Positions 17,883 through 27,130 of a DNA stretch of 64,000 nt are shown one piece after another; position 1 is the stretch's first letter; every line of letters starts with the position of its first letter. Where the stretch lies: the NCBI RefSeq assembly GCF_022533585.1, contig NZ_CP092827.1, positions 2,830,001 through 2,894,000 on the forward strand, in the 5' to 3' direction. The position numbers were made by a program, and so were the translations under genes. Source of the DNA: Pseudomonas sp. LS.1a. GTDB lineage: Bacteria; Pseudomonadota; Gammaproteobacteria; Pseudomonadales; Pseudomonadaceae. Under the pieces are notes generated by a model. That model worked only from the letters and a program-made list of their open reading frames with translations. It made no database searches and was not told the DNA's origin.

Positions 17883-19384
17883 TCTGCGGTCTCCGACGAG
17901 CTGGAAGAGCGGGCGCACTGGGCGGCCAGGGATTCTGCGATCAGGCCGATGGCCAGGCCGCGCAGGCCGGGCTGGCTGGTAGGTGCGGCACTCAGTGCGC
18001 GCAACGCCGAGTTCGGCGTCACCGAGGCTCGCAGGCGCAGGTTGAGGACCTGGGTTTCGCTGTTTTGCGCTACCTTGCGCGCTTCGCTGCGTTTCCACGC
18101 ATAGAGAGTGCTGGCGAACAGGGCGTTCTGCAGGGCCAGGCCACGGCCGATCTGCCAGGCAGCGGCGTAAGTGACGTCCATCAAGCCGCTGGCCGGGTCG
18201 AAGCGCACCGCCTGGTCGGCCACCACCAGTGGCGCGGCACCCGGTGGCGGGACGATGACTGGCGACGAGGAGAATGGCAGCAACGGGCCGCGATACCACG
18301 ACACCGTGGTGTCGCCAAGGCGGGTCTGGTGGTTCATCGCCGTGTAGCCCATGGCGAAGGCGTTGCCAACGGCCTGCCCGGCGCTGCCGCTGGCGTTCGC
18401 CGGGGCGGGCAGCCGCAGCGGTGCGCAATCAACGCCTTCGAGGTAGCCGCTGAAGGTTTCCTGTGGGTCGAGGGAGGTAAACGACCAGCTTGCCAGTGAC
18501 ACCAGGCGAAGTTTGTCCGCCGTGCCGCCGGCGGCCAGGGTCAGCGCCGCGGCGGTTTCGCCGTTGCCGGTGGGCAGGTAGCGGGCCAGGCCTTCCAGGG
18601 AGACCAGGTGCACCACACATTTCTGGTTCGGTGCCGGCAGGCGGTTGCCCACCACCACCGAGAAGTTGCCTTCCTGCTCGTCGTCGTCCTGCGCCTGCTT
18701 CTGGGTCAGCACCACGCTGCGAGCGTGGGCCAGCCAGTCCAGTTCGTCGAGGGTCGGGGCGATGGCGGCGAACAGCTCGGCCGGCACGTCGATCACTTGG
18801 CAGGGGTCATACCACTGCTCGCCGGTGGCCAGGGTGAAGGTGGGGGCATTGCCGGCGGTGCCGAGCAGGGCATAGCCGTCCGGGTAGCTGGCGGTGCTGG
18901 CCGGCAGGCTGCTGGGCGTCGCCTTGCCAGCCTTGGCCGCCTCGGCGCTGTGCGGGAACGCCTGGCGCTGCAGGTCGCCGGCCAGCACCGATTGCAGTGG
19001 CGGCGCTTCGTCCAGTTCGAACAACAGCAGAGCCAGCCACGCGGCGTTGTCCGCCTCCAGCTCAGGCGAGCGCTCCCAGGGCAGGGTGCGACGCTTGAAG
19101 ATCACGTGGGGCAGCACGTTCTGGTATTCGCCCTGGTTGTCCGGCGGCGGGAAGCGCGACACCAGCTCGCTGTCGTCGAGGCTGAAGCGCTCGCCACGCA
19201 CGGCGAAATGCCGGGTGTTGACGAAGGCTTCGTCGAAGGCGGCATCGGCGGTGGCGTTCGGGTCGCTGTTCTGCAGGTGCTGGGTAACGGTGATGCTGTA
19301 GCTGCCGGCGGTCAGCGGCGGCAGCCAGTGGGCAACGAACTGTACGCTGCCGTCGCTCAACGGCGTGGAAGAGGCCTTGATCAT
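17879..19384 (-). CDS. Unknown 501-residue protein of the 13-gene operon
   Basis: The start ATG at 19384 lies inside the last codons of the 1512-residue gene (which ends at 19381), again a 4-base overlap. The N-terminal 100 residues form an Ig-like or carbohydrate-binding-like beta region (VQFVAHWLPPLTAGSYSITV, then EAFVNTRHFAVRGERFSL). The C-terminal part is helical and ends in a Ser run. There is no signal peptide. The opening pattern resembles the first domain of proteins with a single large sandwich followed by an Ala-rich domain, but I cannot name the family. Confidence 0.75.
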   Translation of the reverse strand: MIKASSTPLSDGSVQFVAHWLPPLTAGSYSITVTQHLQNSDPNATADAAFDEAFVNTRHFAVRGERFSLDDSELVSRFPPPDNQGEYQNVLPHVIFKRRTLPWERSPELEADNAAWLALLLFELDEAPPLQSVLAGDLQRQAFPHSAEAAKAGKATPSSLPASTASYPDGYALLGTAGNAPTFTLATGEQWYDPCQVIDVPAELFAAIAPTLDELDWLAHARSVVLTQKQAQDDDEQEGNFSVVVGNRLPAPNQKCVVHLVSLEGLARYLPTGNGETAAALTLAAGGTADKLRLVSLASWSFTSLDPQETFSGYLEGVDCAPLRLPAPANASGSAGQAVGNAFAMGYTAMNHQTRLGDTTVSWYRGPLLPFSSSPVIVPPPGAAPLVVADQAVRFDPASGLMDVTYAAAWQIGRGLALQNALFASTLYAWKRSEARKVAQNSETQVLNLRLRASVTPNSALRALSAAPTSQPGLRGLAIGLIAESLAAQCARSSSSSETAE

Positions 19385-22300
19385 GAACGGACGGCTCCGG
19401 AAGAGGTGGTGGGTTGGGCGCCAAGCACCGAGAGCTGGGGCGCGCTGAGCAGGGTGTTGGCGGCGTTCTGTGCCAGCAGGTCGACATTGACCTGGGTGCT
19501 CACCGTGACCCCGGCTGCGGCCAGCTGGGCCAGGATCGCGCTGCGGGCGCTGGCCACGGTGGTATTGGTCAGGGCGCTGGTGAACTGGCCCATGGCGTTG
19601 GCCTGGTCATAGCCGGTGGCGGCGGGCACGGTGGGGGCGATCCAGGTCACCACGCGGCTGGCCTCGATTTCCTCGCGCAGCACGCTCAGCTGGATTGGCA
19701 GCGGGGTGACGTCGGGGTTGTCGGCCTTGGCCTTGATGCGCAGGCCGGTCATTGCGTTGGGAATGGCCCGCTGGGTCGTGTCGTTCAGGTTGCTCAGGCT
19801 TGGGTCGAGGGCGGCGTTGATGGACCAGGTCGCTGCCGGCAGGTTTTCCACCACGGCGCTGACGTCGACGCGGATGTCCTCGGCGCTCATCTCGCCGTCG
19901 AGCTTGCTGATCACCACGCTATGGCTGGACTCGAAGTAGTCGTTGTTGACTCCCACCGGGCCGACACCGAACGCCGTGTTGCTGGCCGTGATGTTCTGCG
20001 CGGCGCCGGACCCGGTGTAGCTGGCCTGCTTGCTCGGCAGGGCGCACCAGGTGGTCAGCTCGAAGCGTTCCGGGTCGAGTACCCAGTCCATGTCGTTGAC
20101 GCCGGCGAGATCCTTGAGCAGGCCGTTGGCGACCCGCACCAGGCACACCGAGTCGGTCTGCTGCACCGGTGTGGCGGCGCTGAGGCTGGCCGGCAGGGCG
20201 GCGAGCAGCAGGGCCCGCGGTGCGGGCTTTGGCGCGCTGCCGCCACCGGGCAGGAACGAGCTCTTGAAGTCGCTCCACTGGATCGGCTTGACCTCGTTCC
20301 TGTTACTGTCGCCGAAGTTGATGGTGATGCTGATCACGTACAGGTCGGCGGTGGCGGTGCCGGCGAATTCCGGGCCCCACAGCTGGATCTGCACGCCGAC
20401 ATGGACGCTGACGGTGAACGAGGTGATGCCGATGTCGACCTTGTACGAGGCGCCGAGGCTGACGCCGATGTCGGCGGCGTAGTGGAACGGCTTCCAGCCC
20501 AGCAGGAAGTCCACCCAGGCTTTGAACCAGGCGCGCAGATCGCCGCTCTGCCACACCGCCTCCAGGCTGCCGCCGGCCATCACCGCCGACGGCACCAAGG
20601 CGAAGTAGAGGCCGCCCTTGACCGTCAGCTCACGGGTGATGCTCCAGTTGAAGCCCAGCCGCGGTACGTCCGGGTACCAGTCCGGCTTGCTGAACGCCGG
20701 GTGGTAGCCGCCGAGGGAGACGACGAAGTCGCCGGCCTTGTAGCCGTAAGGGTTATCCGGGTTGTCCTTGGTCCAGGCGGCCACGGCGAAACCACCAGTG
20801 AGGTGGCAGTCGCGGGAAAGGATGAAGGAGTTGGCGGTCAGCTGCGCACCGAGGAACAGAGTGCCACGGTTGAAGTTGTAGGATGCCTTGAGCACCAGCT
20901 CGGCATAGCCGATCGGCGACGAGGTCTGCGGCGGCACCGACACCGAGGCCAGGCCGAGCAAGGCGATCTCGAACTCGTTGCCCAGCTTGCCGGCGGCAAG
21001 GATGAAGCCCTTGATCATCTGGAACGAAGCAACCCGCACGCCAAGGGCAAGGAAATAGTCGCCATAGGAAGGCGGCACGTACTCGTGCATCACCTTCAGC
21101 GCCTGCGAGGCGTCCTTGCCGGCGAACGGCGAACCGCCGTTGACCGCGGCGATCAGCGGCATCTGTTCGAGCTTGTCGAGGCCAGGGATGATCAGGTCGC
21201 GGTTGAAGCCGAAGCCTGCCGCCAGTGCATCCACCTGGAGGAAGGGCGGGCCGCCGATGGGGGCGGCAAGCACGGCGTAGGCGAACAATGACGGCGAGCC
21301 ATCGAGGGAGGCGTAGGAGGCCATGGCCGAGAGCTGGAAACTCGGCACCTTGAGCATCAGCTGGCCGTCGTATTCGGTGATTTCGTTGCCCTTGGCATCC
21401 TCGGTGACCACCTTGAGCAGGCCGCCGTTGATGGTTACCGAGCCGTTGTCGTAGCCGATGAACAGGCCGTCGAGAGAGGCACCGTCGGGAATCGGCGGCA
21501 GCACCGGGCGGAAGGCGATGGCCGCGCCGATCAGGTCGATCTCGATGCCGCCCATGGCGAAACCGCCGTCGAGCATCAACCACACGCGCTGCTCGCGGTA
21601 GGCCACGCCGACCCGGCTGAGGCTGATCGGGCCGAAGCTCTTCTGCACATTGACCCACTTGCCCTGAGCCTTGGCGGTACCGGCAGGTACCGGCGCGGTG
21701 TTTTCGTTGGCCGCCACAAGCCGCGCCTGCTTCGGCTTCGATGGCTTGGCGAAGACCAGTTGCAGCGGCTTGGCCGGCTGGTCGCCGAGCATCAGGTTGG
21801 CCGACAACACCACCCGGCCCTCGACGCTGAGCGCCGGGACCTGCGGCTGGCCCTTGGGAATCACCGCATTGACTGCGTCGACCTGGTCCTTGTCGAATAC
21901 TGCAGAGGAGATCACCAGCCCCATGCCGTCCAGGCCGACCTGCTGGATCGACGCCAGCTCGTTGCCGACCACCGGCAACTGCGAGATATCTGCTTCCACG
22001 GCGATGTCCACCACTGCCGCGTAGATCCGCCCCTGTTCGCTGGGCACGCAGACCAGGCTCACCGCGACCTTCTCGGTGCTGGCGGTAAGCACCAACTGCG
22101 ACTTGTTGAAGTCGTAGGTGAACGAGGCCTGATTGAGCACGGGCAGCAGTTCTGCCGGCACCCCGGAGAGGTCGATGGCGAAGGTCTGGGCCAGGTCGAC
22201 CAGGGCCAGGGTCTTGCCGGCGGTGGGCACCAGCTCGGCGCGCAGCATCTTGACCTTGCTGTCCTGGGTGAAGGTTACGGCGAAGGTGGCTGCACCGATC

Positions 22301-23919
22301 ACCACCTTGCCGTTGAAGTGACCTTCCCAGGCGGTATTGGGTTTCGACAATTCGAGGTCGACGCTGAAATCCAGCTGTGTGCCGGCGATGGGGAAGCTGC
22401 CCTCGCAGGCGAAAGTGAATTTCGAGGTGCCGGTGTCGAGGCTGACCGCCAGGTTCTGCAGCTCCAGCTCGCTGATGGCGGCGGGGCAGGTCACGTTGAA
22501 TTGCCGGGCAAGGTCGTTGATCAGCTTGCCGATGGCTAGGGGCTGGCCGTACGCGGTGCTGCCGGAGATCTTCCAGCCCTTGTCGTAGGCCGCTGCGACG
22601 GCAATATCGACGCCGGCCAGGGTCAGGTTGGCGTTCATCGAGCCAGTGGTGGCGTCACTGGTTTTGACAATGTTCACATCGACGTTGTTCAGTGCCAGCG
22701 GGCCGGCGCTGAACACCTCGGTCATGCCCAGGGCGAAGCTGTAGCTGCCTTCCGCCGGCACGGTGTCGAAGGCCAGCTTGGTCACCGTGGTATCGGGGAA
22801 GCCGCCGGCATCACCGAGGTACTGAATCAGCACGTTGCGGATCTTCACCGGGGTCATTGGCGACAGATTGCCGCCGAGTTGCAGTGGTGGCAGGCCGATG
22901 GACAGCAGCAGGTCGGCCGGGGCCTGGTTGAAGGTGAAGGGCAGGGTGGCGCTGACGCTGGCATTGAGCAACTGGCGCTGCTGCCAGTCAAAAGCGATCT
23001 CGACGCTGTCCAGCACCAGATTGGCCAGCGGTAGTTTGGCCACCGCGTCGCTCACCGCGGTGGCTGCGGCATCGCCTGCGATCAGCCCGGCAAGGGCGGC
23101 CAGGGCCGGCTGGCGGTTACCGTCGGCGCTGACCAGGATGGTCACCTGGCTGCTGCCATTGAGACTGACGGTCACTGTCCATGGCTGGCCGCCGATCTGC
23201 AGGCTGCCGCCTACCGTGCCGCTGAGGCGGGTGACGCTCTGGTCCATTTCGGTCTGGCTGGCGCTGTTCAGGGTCACCCAGGCGCCGGTAAGGCTGGGGC
23301 CGCCCTGGACCAGCGACCAGTCGCCGCTGACCCCGGTGGTGATTGCGCAGCGTGTGTCGTCATTGCCGCCATAACTGGCGACCACCTCGATCTGCTTGAA
23401 CGGCATGTCGGCGAACAGCGGCAGGTCCACCGGCAGCCAGCCGCCGAAGCGGTTGGCGAAGGCAAAGTTGCCTACCGCCAGCAGCGGCAGGCGGCTGTCC
23501 GGCGGGGTCAGGTCGAGGACCAGGGCGTTGTTGTCGTCGAGGCTGCCGCTGAAGGTCAGGCTGCTCTGGCCGAGGGTCGCGCTGGCGACGCTGCTCAGGC
23601 TGGCGCTGATGGCCTGGCCCTGGGCGCTCTGGGTGAAGGTCAGGGTCAGCTGGCAGAGGCTGGGGTTGGCGCCGAGGCCGTTGAGCGTCCACTCGCCGCT
23701 GGGCGTGCCGCTGACGCTGAAACTGGCCGGCCAGGCGCTGCCGGGGTCGCTGATGCTGGCGCTGGCCAGGGTCACGTTGCAGGCACCGAACAGACTGTCC
23801 AGGGCGCTGATACCCGTGGTTCCAGCGCCCAGGGCAAGGTTGCCGGCGGTGTCGATCTTCTGCTTGAGCTGGGCCTGCAACTGGCTCAGGTCCTGCGTAA
23901 CGGCATTCATGGCGGTCAT
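19381..23919 (-). CDS. Giant beta-rich protein (1512 residues), DUF6603-like
   Basis: The largest gene in the window. A short coiled-coil-like N-terminus (LSQLQAQLKQKIDTAG) is followed by about 750 residues of repeated amphipathic strands. Residues about 785-1205 resemble what I recall as DUF6603, a domain of very large bacterial and fungal proteins, with features such as LPPIPDGASLDGLFIGYDNG, GGFAVAAWTKDNP and DFVVSLGGYHPAF. The C-terminal 300 residues look separate and more helical. There is no signal peptide, transmembrane helix or catalytic motif. The strand pattern would suit a long beta-helical or lipid-transfer-like groove, but this is inference. GGAGG lies 9 bases before the ATG. Confidence 0.8.
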   Translation of the reverse strand: MTAMNAVTQDLSQLQAQLKQKIDTAGNLALGAGTTGISALDSLFGACNVTLASASISDPGSAWPASFSVSGTPSGEWTLNGLGANPSLCQLTLTFTQSAQGQAISASLSSVASATLGQSSLTFSGSLDDNNALVLDLTPPDSRLPLLAVGNFAFANRFGGWLPVDLPLFADMPFKQIEVVASYGGNDDTRCAITTGVSGDWSLVQGGPSLTGAWVTLNSASQTEMDQSVTRLSGTVGGSLQIGGQPWTVTVSLNGSSQVTILVSADGNRQPALAALAGLIAGDAAATAVSDAVAKLPLANLVLDSVEIAFDWQQRQLLNASVSATLPFTFNQAPADLLLSIGLPPLQLGGNLSPMTPVKIRNVLIQYLGDAGGFPDTTVTKLAFDTVPAEGSYSFALGMTEVFSAGPLALNNVDVNIVKTSDATTGSMNANLTLAGVDIAVAAAYDKGWKISGSTAYGQPLAIGKLINDLARQFNVTCPAAISELELQNLAVSLDTGTSKFTFACEGSFPIAGTQLDFSVDLELSKPNTAWEGHFNGKVVIGAATFAVTFTQDSKVKMLRAELVPTAGKTLALVDLAQTFAIDLSGVPAELLPVLNQASFTYDFNKSQLVLTASTEKVAVSLVCVPSEQGRIYAAVVDIAVEADISQLPVVGNELASIQQVGLDGMGLVISSAVFDKDQVDAVNAVIPKGQPQVPALSVEGRVVLSANLMLGDQPAKPLQLVFAKPSKPKQARLVAANENTAPVPAGTAKAQGKWVNVQKSFGPISLSRVGVAYREQRVWLMLDGGFAMGGIEIDLIGAAIAFRPVLPPIPDGASLDGLFIGYDNGSVTINGGLLKVVTEDAKGNEITEYDGQLMLKVPSFQLSAMASYASLDGSPSLFAYAVLAAPIGGPPFLQVDALAAGFGFNRDLIIPGLDKLEQMPLIAAVNGGSPFAGKDASQALKVMHEYVPPSYGDYFLALGVRVASFQMIKGFILAAGKLGNEFEIALLGLASVSVPPQTSSPIGYAELVLKASYNFNRGTLFLGAQLTANSFILSRDCHLTGGFAVAAWTKDNPDNPYGYKAGDFVVSLGGYHPAFSKPDWYPDVPRLGFNWSITRELTVKGGLYFALVPSAVMAGGSLEAVWQSGDLRAWFKAWVDFLLGWKPFHYAADIGVSLGASYKVDIGITSFTVSVHVGVQIQLWGPEFAGTATADLYVISITINFGDSNRNEVKPIQWSDFKSSFLPGGGSAPKPAPRALLLAALPASLSAATPVQQTDSVCLVRVANGLLKDLAGVNDMDWVLDPERFELTTWCALPSKQASYTGSGAAQNITASNTAFGVGPVGVNNDYFESSHSVVISKLDGEMSAEDIRVDVSAVVENLPAATWSINAALDPSLSNLNDTTQRAIPNAMTGLRIKAKADNPDVTPLPIQLSVLREEIEASRVVTWIAPTVPAATGYDQANAMGQFTSALTNTTVASARSAILAQLAAAGVTVSTQVNVDLLAQNAANTLLSAPQLSVLGAQPTTSSGAVRS

Positions 23920-23951
23920 AGGGTGGTGCCTCCAGGAAAGATCGGTCCGCC

Positions 23952-26108
23952 TCAGGAAAGGGAGTCCTGTACGTCCTTGTTGGCTGATGCCTTGTAGTAG
24001 CTGACGGTGAACAACGGTTCGCCCCCGGTGAGGGCTTCACCCAGGGCGGCCAGTGCCGTCGACGAGTTGACCTTGACCGTGTCGAGGGCGTAATGCAGCG
24101 CCTGCCTGGCCGGGTCGAGCCGGCCATTGCCGCAGATTGCCCCGGCAATGGCGCCGGTAACCACGCCAGCCTGGGTACTGCCGCAGGCGCGGGTGATGGT
24201 CAGCCCCACCATGGCCGGGCTCGGGTTCGCAGCGGCGCGGGCGGCCAGCTTGTAGCAGTTGCCCAGGTCATAGAAGGTTTCGCCAGCGGCTTCGCAGGCT
24301 TTTTCGGCTGCGTCGAGGGCGGCGCCTGCCAATTGCATGGCCTGGGCCTGGTTACCGGCGCCGCGCACCCGTTGCGCGGCGTTCGCGGCCTGGGTGGCCA
24401 GGGCCGCTACACGTCCGGCGCCGTTGCTGAGGATGTCCCGTGCCCGGGTGGCCTGGTCGTTCGCGGTTTGCGCGGCGACGGTGTATTCGGACAGGGGCAC
24501 GTAGCGGTTGACCAACTGGTAGGCCGTGCCCAATCCGTCGATACAGTCCGCCAGCGCAGCGAAGCCGGCCAGCGGACCGGGCACCGCCGCACTGGCGGTG
24601 GCGGCGGTTTGCGCGGCGCTGTCTACGCAACGGTAGACGTCGTCCATGGTGGCGGCGCGCTGGAGGGCACTGCGCTGCGCGTCGATCGCGTCCAGCCAGT
24701 CTTCCTGGTCGAGGGGTTGCACGCTCAGCCGGGCGAGGTACTCGCTATTGATTCCGCCGCTGGTCTTGCTGCGCAGTATCCACAAGGCGGTCGCCGCATC
24801 GCGCGCCTCGGTGGTGTTGGCCAGCGCCATGACCACATCCACCAGCGTGCCTTTGACCGCCGCTTCGGCAGCGGCCTTGGCGGCCACCGGGTTGGGCGCC
24901 AGGCCCACGGCCTTGGCGGCGATATCGGCAACCGCGAGCACTGCGCGCCAGGTGCTGGCCGGGAAGTTGCGGTTGGCAAAGGCCTGGGCCTCGCTGACCT
25001 TCACCAGCAGGTTGCCGGGCCGGTTGCTGGCATTCGGATCACCGGCAACGATGCCCAGGGTGACGAAGGCATTGCTCATGTTCTCGGCGCTGTCGAAGCC
25101 GGTGAAATAGGTGCGCCGTGGCCGTCCGGGCGAGGCCGGCGGCGGGGGCGGGGTGACGCCGTTGCCGCGGGGATAGCCGTTGAGCACGTCGACCGTGGCC
25201 GCAGCCGGGTGGCCGTGCTGGTTGCCCGTGCTATTGGAAACCATCACCGCCAGCGGACGCATGCGCTGGAGGAATTGTGCCGAGGTGGCGGTGTCGGCGC
25301 CATGGTGGCTGGCCTTGACTACCAGGACACGGCCTGCGGCATCGTCGTTGGGGTTGGCCAGTTGGGCGATCAGGGCTTCCTGGGGATCTTCTATATCGCC
25401 ACCGATGTAGTAGCTGAACTCGCCGAAGCGTAGCAGGAAGGCCAGGCTGCAGGCGTTCTCCGCTTCGCTGACCCCCTGTGCGGCCTTGACGGGGGTGCCG
25501 TTGGGGCGCTGCACCCACTGGTTGCAGGCGATGCAGGTCAGGGTCGGTGCGCGGTCGCCGCTGAGCTGGAGGAGTTCTGCCTGAGGGCCGCTGAGCAGCC
25601 ATTGCGGAGCCTGGTTGATCGCCTGGCAGACCTGGAAGGCCGTGGCACCGGCGGGAACCGCCGGGCTGCCGGTTTTGGACACCATGCTGGAGGTAATGCA
25701 GGGCTTCAGGTCTGCGGCCTGCACAGCGCGGGTCACGCGGTTGCGTTCGGGCTTGCAGTTGATCGCGGTGAGGTAGCGCAAGTACAGGTCGCTGGGCCCC
25801 TGGGCCGGCCAGCCACGGTCGTAGACACGCGCCGTGTCAAAGGTGGTCACCGCCTTCGCGAGCAATGCTGCCACCCCGCCCAGGTGGTCGCCGTCGTAGT
25901 GGGTGACGACCACGGCATCGACCTTGGCCAGCCCGGCCTTCTCGGTGATGTAGCTGTATACGTGGGGCTCGGCGTCCTTGCGCCCGCCGTCGATCAGCAC
26001 CGCACGGACCCGCTGGCCCTCGGCATTTTCCGGGTTTTTCGCGACGATCAGAGTCGCGTCGCCGGCCTTCTTCACATCGATGTGGTGAATCTCCAGCGAC
26101 CAGGCCAT
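23952..26108 (-). CDS. ComEC-like metallo-beta-lactamase-fold protein with helical C-terminal domain
   Basis: A 718-residue protein. Residues 1 to about 390 are an MBL-fold hydrolase of the ComEC/Rec2 soluble type, with the metal motif THYDGDH (His70, Asp72, Asp74, His75), a second site in SYYIGGDIE and a final SHHGAD. About 325 Ala-rich helical residues follow, with no recognised domain. There are no transmembrane segments, so it is not a DNA-uptake channel. Related free-standing proteins hydrolyse phosphodiesters or other esters. In this operon it could act as a thioesterase-like or phosphodiesterase partner of the adjacent ACP, whose stop codon is 3 bases upstream. That role is speculative. 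Confidence 0.8.
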   Translation of the reverse strand: MAWSLEIHHIDVKKAGDATLIVAKNPENAEGQRVRAVLIDGGRKDAEPHVYSYITEKAGLAKVDAVVVTHYDGDHLGGVAALLAKAVTTFDTARVYDRGWPAQGPSDLYLRYLTAINCKPERNRVTRAVQAADLKPCITSSMVSKTGSPAVPAGATAFQVCQAINQAPQWLLSGPQAELLQLSGDRAPTLTCIACNQWVQRPNGTPVKAAQGVSEAENACSLAFLLRFGEFSYYIGGDIEDPQEALIAQLANPNDDAAGRVLVVKASHHGADTATSAQFLQRMRPLAVMVSNSTGNQHGHPAAATVDVLNGYPRGNGVTPPPPPASPGRPRRTYFTGFDSAENMSNAFVTLGIVAGDPNASNRPGNLLVKVSEAQAFANRNFPASTWRAVLAVADIAAKAVGLAPNPVAAKAAAEAAVKGTLVDVVMALANTTEARDAATALWILRSKTSGGINSEYLARLSVQPLDQEDWLDAIDAQRSALQRAATMDDVYRCVDSAAQTAATASAAVPGPLAGFAALADCIDGLGTAYQLVNRYVPLSEYTVAAQTANDQATRARDILSNGAGRVAALATQAANAAQRVRGAGNQAQAMQLAGAALDAAEKACEAAGETFYDLGNCYKLAARAAANPSPAMVGLTITRACGSTQAGVVTGAIAGAICGNGRLDPARQALHYALDTVKVNSSTALAALGEALTGGEPLFTVSYYKASANKDVQDSLS

Positions 26109-26111
26109 GGC

Positions 26112-26375
26112 TCAGGCGCTCGCGCGTGCGGCCACGGCGCCGCTCAGGGTGTCGATCAGCGCATCGATGCTAGACAGCGAATTGAGCTGTTCTACCGGCA
26201 CCTTGATACGCAGTTCGCGCATGGCATCGGAGACGATGGTGATGATGTCCAGGCTGCTGGCACCGAGGTGGTCGAAGCGCAGCTGGGTATCGATCGGGCC
26301 GAGGTCGAGGAAGGCCAGGGCGGCCTCGGTATGGCGCAGGACCACTTCGCGAACCATCTCGTGGATATCGTGCAT
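26112..26375 (-). CDS. Acyl carrier protein
   Basis: An 87-residue acidic helical protein with the ACP signature DHLGASSLDIITIV. Ser41 is the expected phosphopantetheine site, although the usual DSL is SSL here. I chose ATG 26375 because AAGGAG lies 8 bases upstream. An earlier in-frame ATG at 26393 overlaps the ketoreductase stop as ATGA and would add six residues. The gene follows ketosynthase and ketoreductase genes and must serve as their carrier. No phosphopantetheinyl transferase is in the window, so a housekeeping one would be needed. Confidence 0.85.
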   Translation of the reverse strand: MHDIHEMVREVVLRHTEAALAFLDLGPIDTQLRFDHLGASSLDIITIVSDAMRELRIKVPVEQLNSLSSIDALIDTLSGAVAARASA

Positions 26376-26389
26376 AGCGTCGCTCCTTG

Positions 26390-27130
26390 TCATGGCACCC
26401 AGTTCAGCCCACCGGTGAGGTGGATGGCCTGGCCGTTGATGAAAGCGGCCCCGTCGCAGGCCAGGTACAGGACGGCCTGGGCCACGTCGTCTGGCGTGCC
26501 GAGGCGGCCGCTCGGGCACTGCCCGAGCCAGTGTTCGAAGGTTTTGGGCGCCGCTGTCTCGCGGCTCATGTCGGTGTCCACCAGGCCCAGCACCAAGGCG
26601 TTGGCGGTGATGCCGCGGCGCCCGTATTCGCGCGCCAGGGTAGCTGCCATGGCGATCAGCCCGGCCTTGGACACGTTGTAGGCGATCTGCCCGCTCATGC
26701 CGTACGCGGCCACCGAGGAGAGCAGCACGATGCGCCCGCGGCGGCGGGCGATAAAGCCCGGCAGCAGGGTTCGGCACAGGCGGAAGTTGCCGTCCAGGTT
26801 GACTTCCATCACCGCCCGCCAGTCGGCGTCAGGCAGTGACACGGCAAGGCTTGGGCGGTTGATCGCGGCATTGCCCACGAGCACGTCGATGCCGTCCAGC
26901 AATTGGTCGGCCTCTTCGCAGACGGCATCGATGGCTGCTCCATCGGCCATGTCCAGACGCAGGGCCAGGCAACGCCGCTGCGGGGCTATTTCCTTCGCGT
27001 GGCGCTGCAGCGCGGTGGCGGCAGCGGCGTCCTGGTTCCAGGTGAAGGCGACATCATGGCCGGCCAGCAGCGCCTGTTCGACGATGCGTCGGCCGATGCC
27101 GCGGCTGCCGCCGGTGACAAGGAAATTCAT
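26390..27130 (-). CDS. FabG-like 3-oxoacyl-ACP reductase (SDR)
   Basis: A 246-residue classical SDR. The cofactor motif TGGSRGIG spans residues 6-13, GNAA is near 86-89, and the catalytic set is Ser139, Tyr151 and Lys155 (IAYNVSKAG). The FabG-like C-terminal half (ITANALVLGLVDTDM, then PDDVAQAVLYLACDGAAFINGQ) and the neighbouring ketosynthase and ACP genes point to NADPH-dependent reduction of a 3-oxoacyl-ACP. The start overlaps the ketosynthase stop (ATGA at 27130-27127). Confidence 0.9.
   Translation of the reverse strand: MNFLVTGGSRGIGRRIVEQALLAGHDVAFTWNQDAAAATALQRHAKEIAPQRRCLALRLDMADGAAIDAVCEEADQLLDGIDVLVGNAAINRPSLAVSLPDADWRAVMEVNLDGNFRLCRTLLPGFIARRRGRIVLLSSVAAYGMSGQIAYNVSKAGLIAMAATLAREYGRRGITANALVLGLVDTDMSRETAAPKTFEHWLGQCPSGRLGTPDDVAQAVLYLACDGAAFINGQAIHLTGGLNWVP

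Noticed and set aside
19414-21291. A 625-codon plus-strand frame inside the 1512-residue gene
   Set aside because: It is a mirror frame of high-GC coding sequence, with His/Arg/Gly-rich composition and no family pattern.
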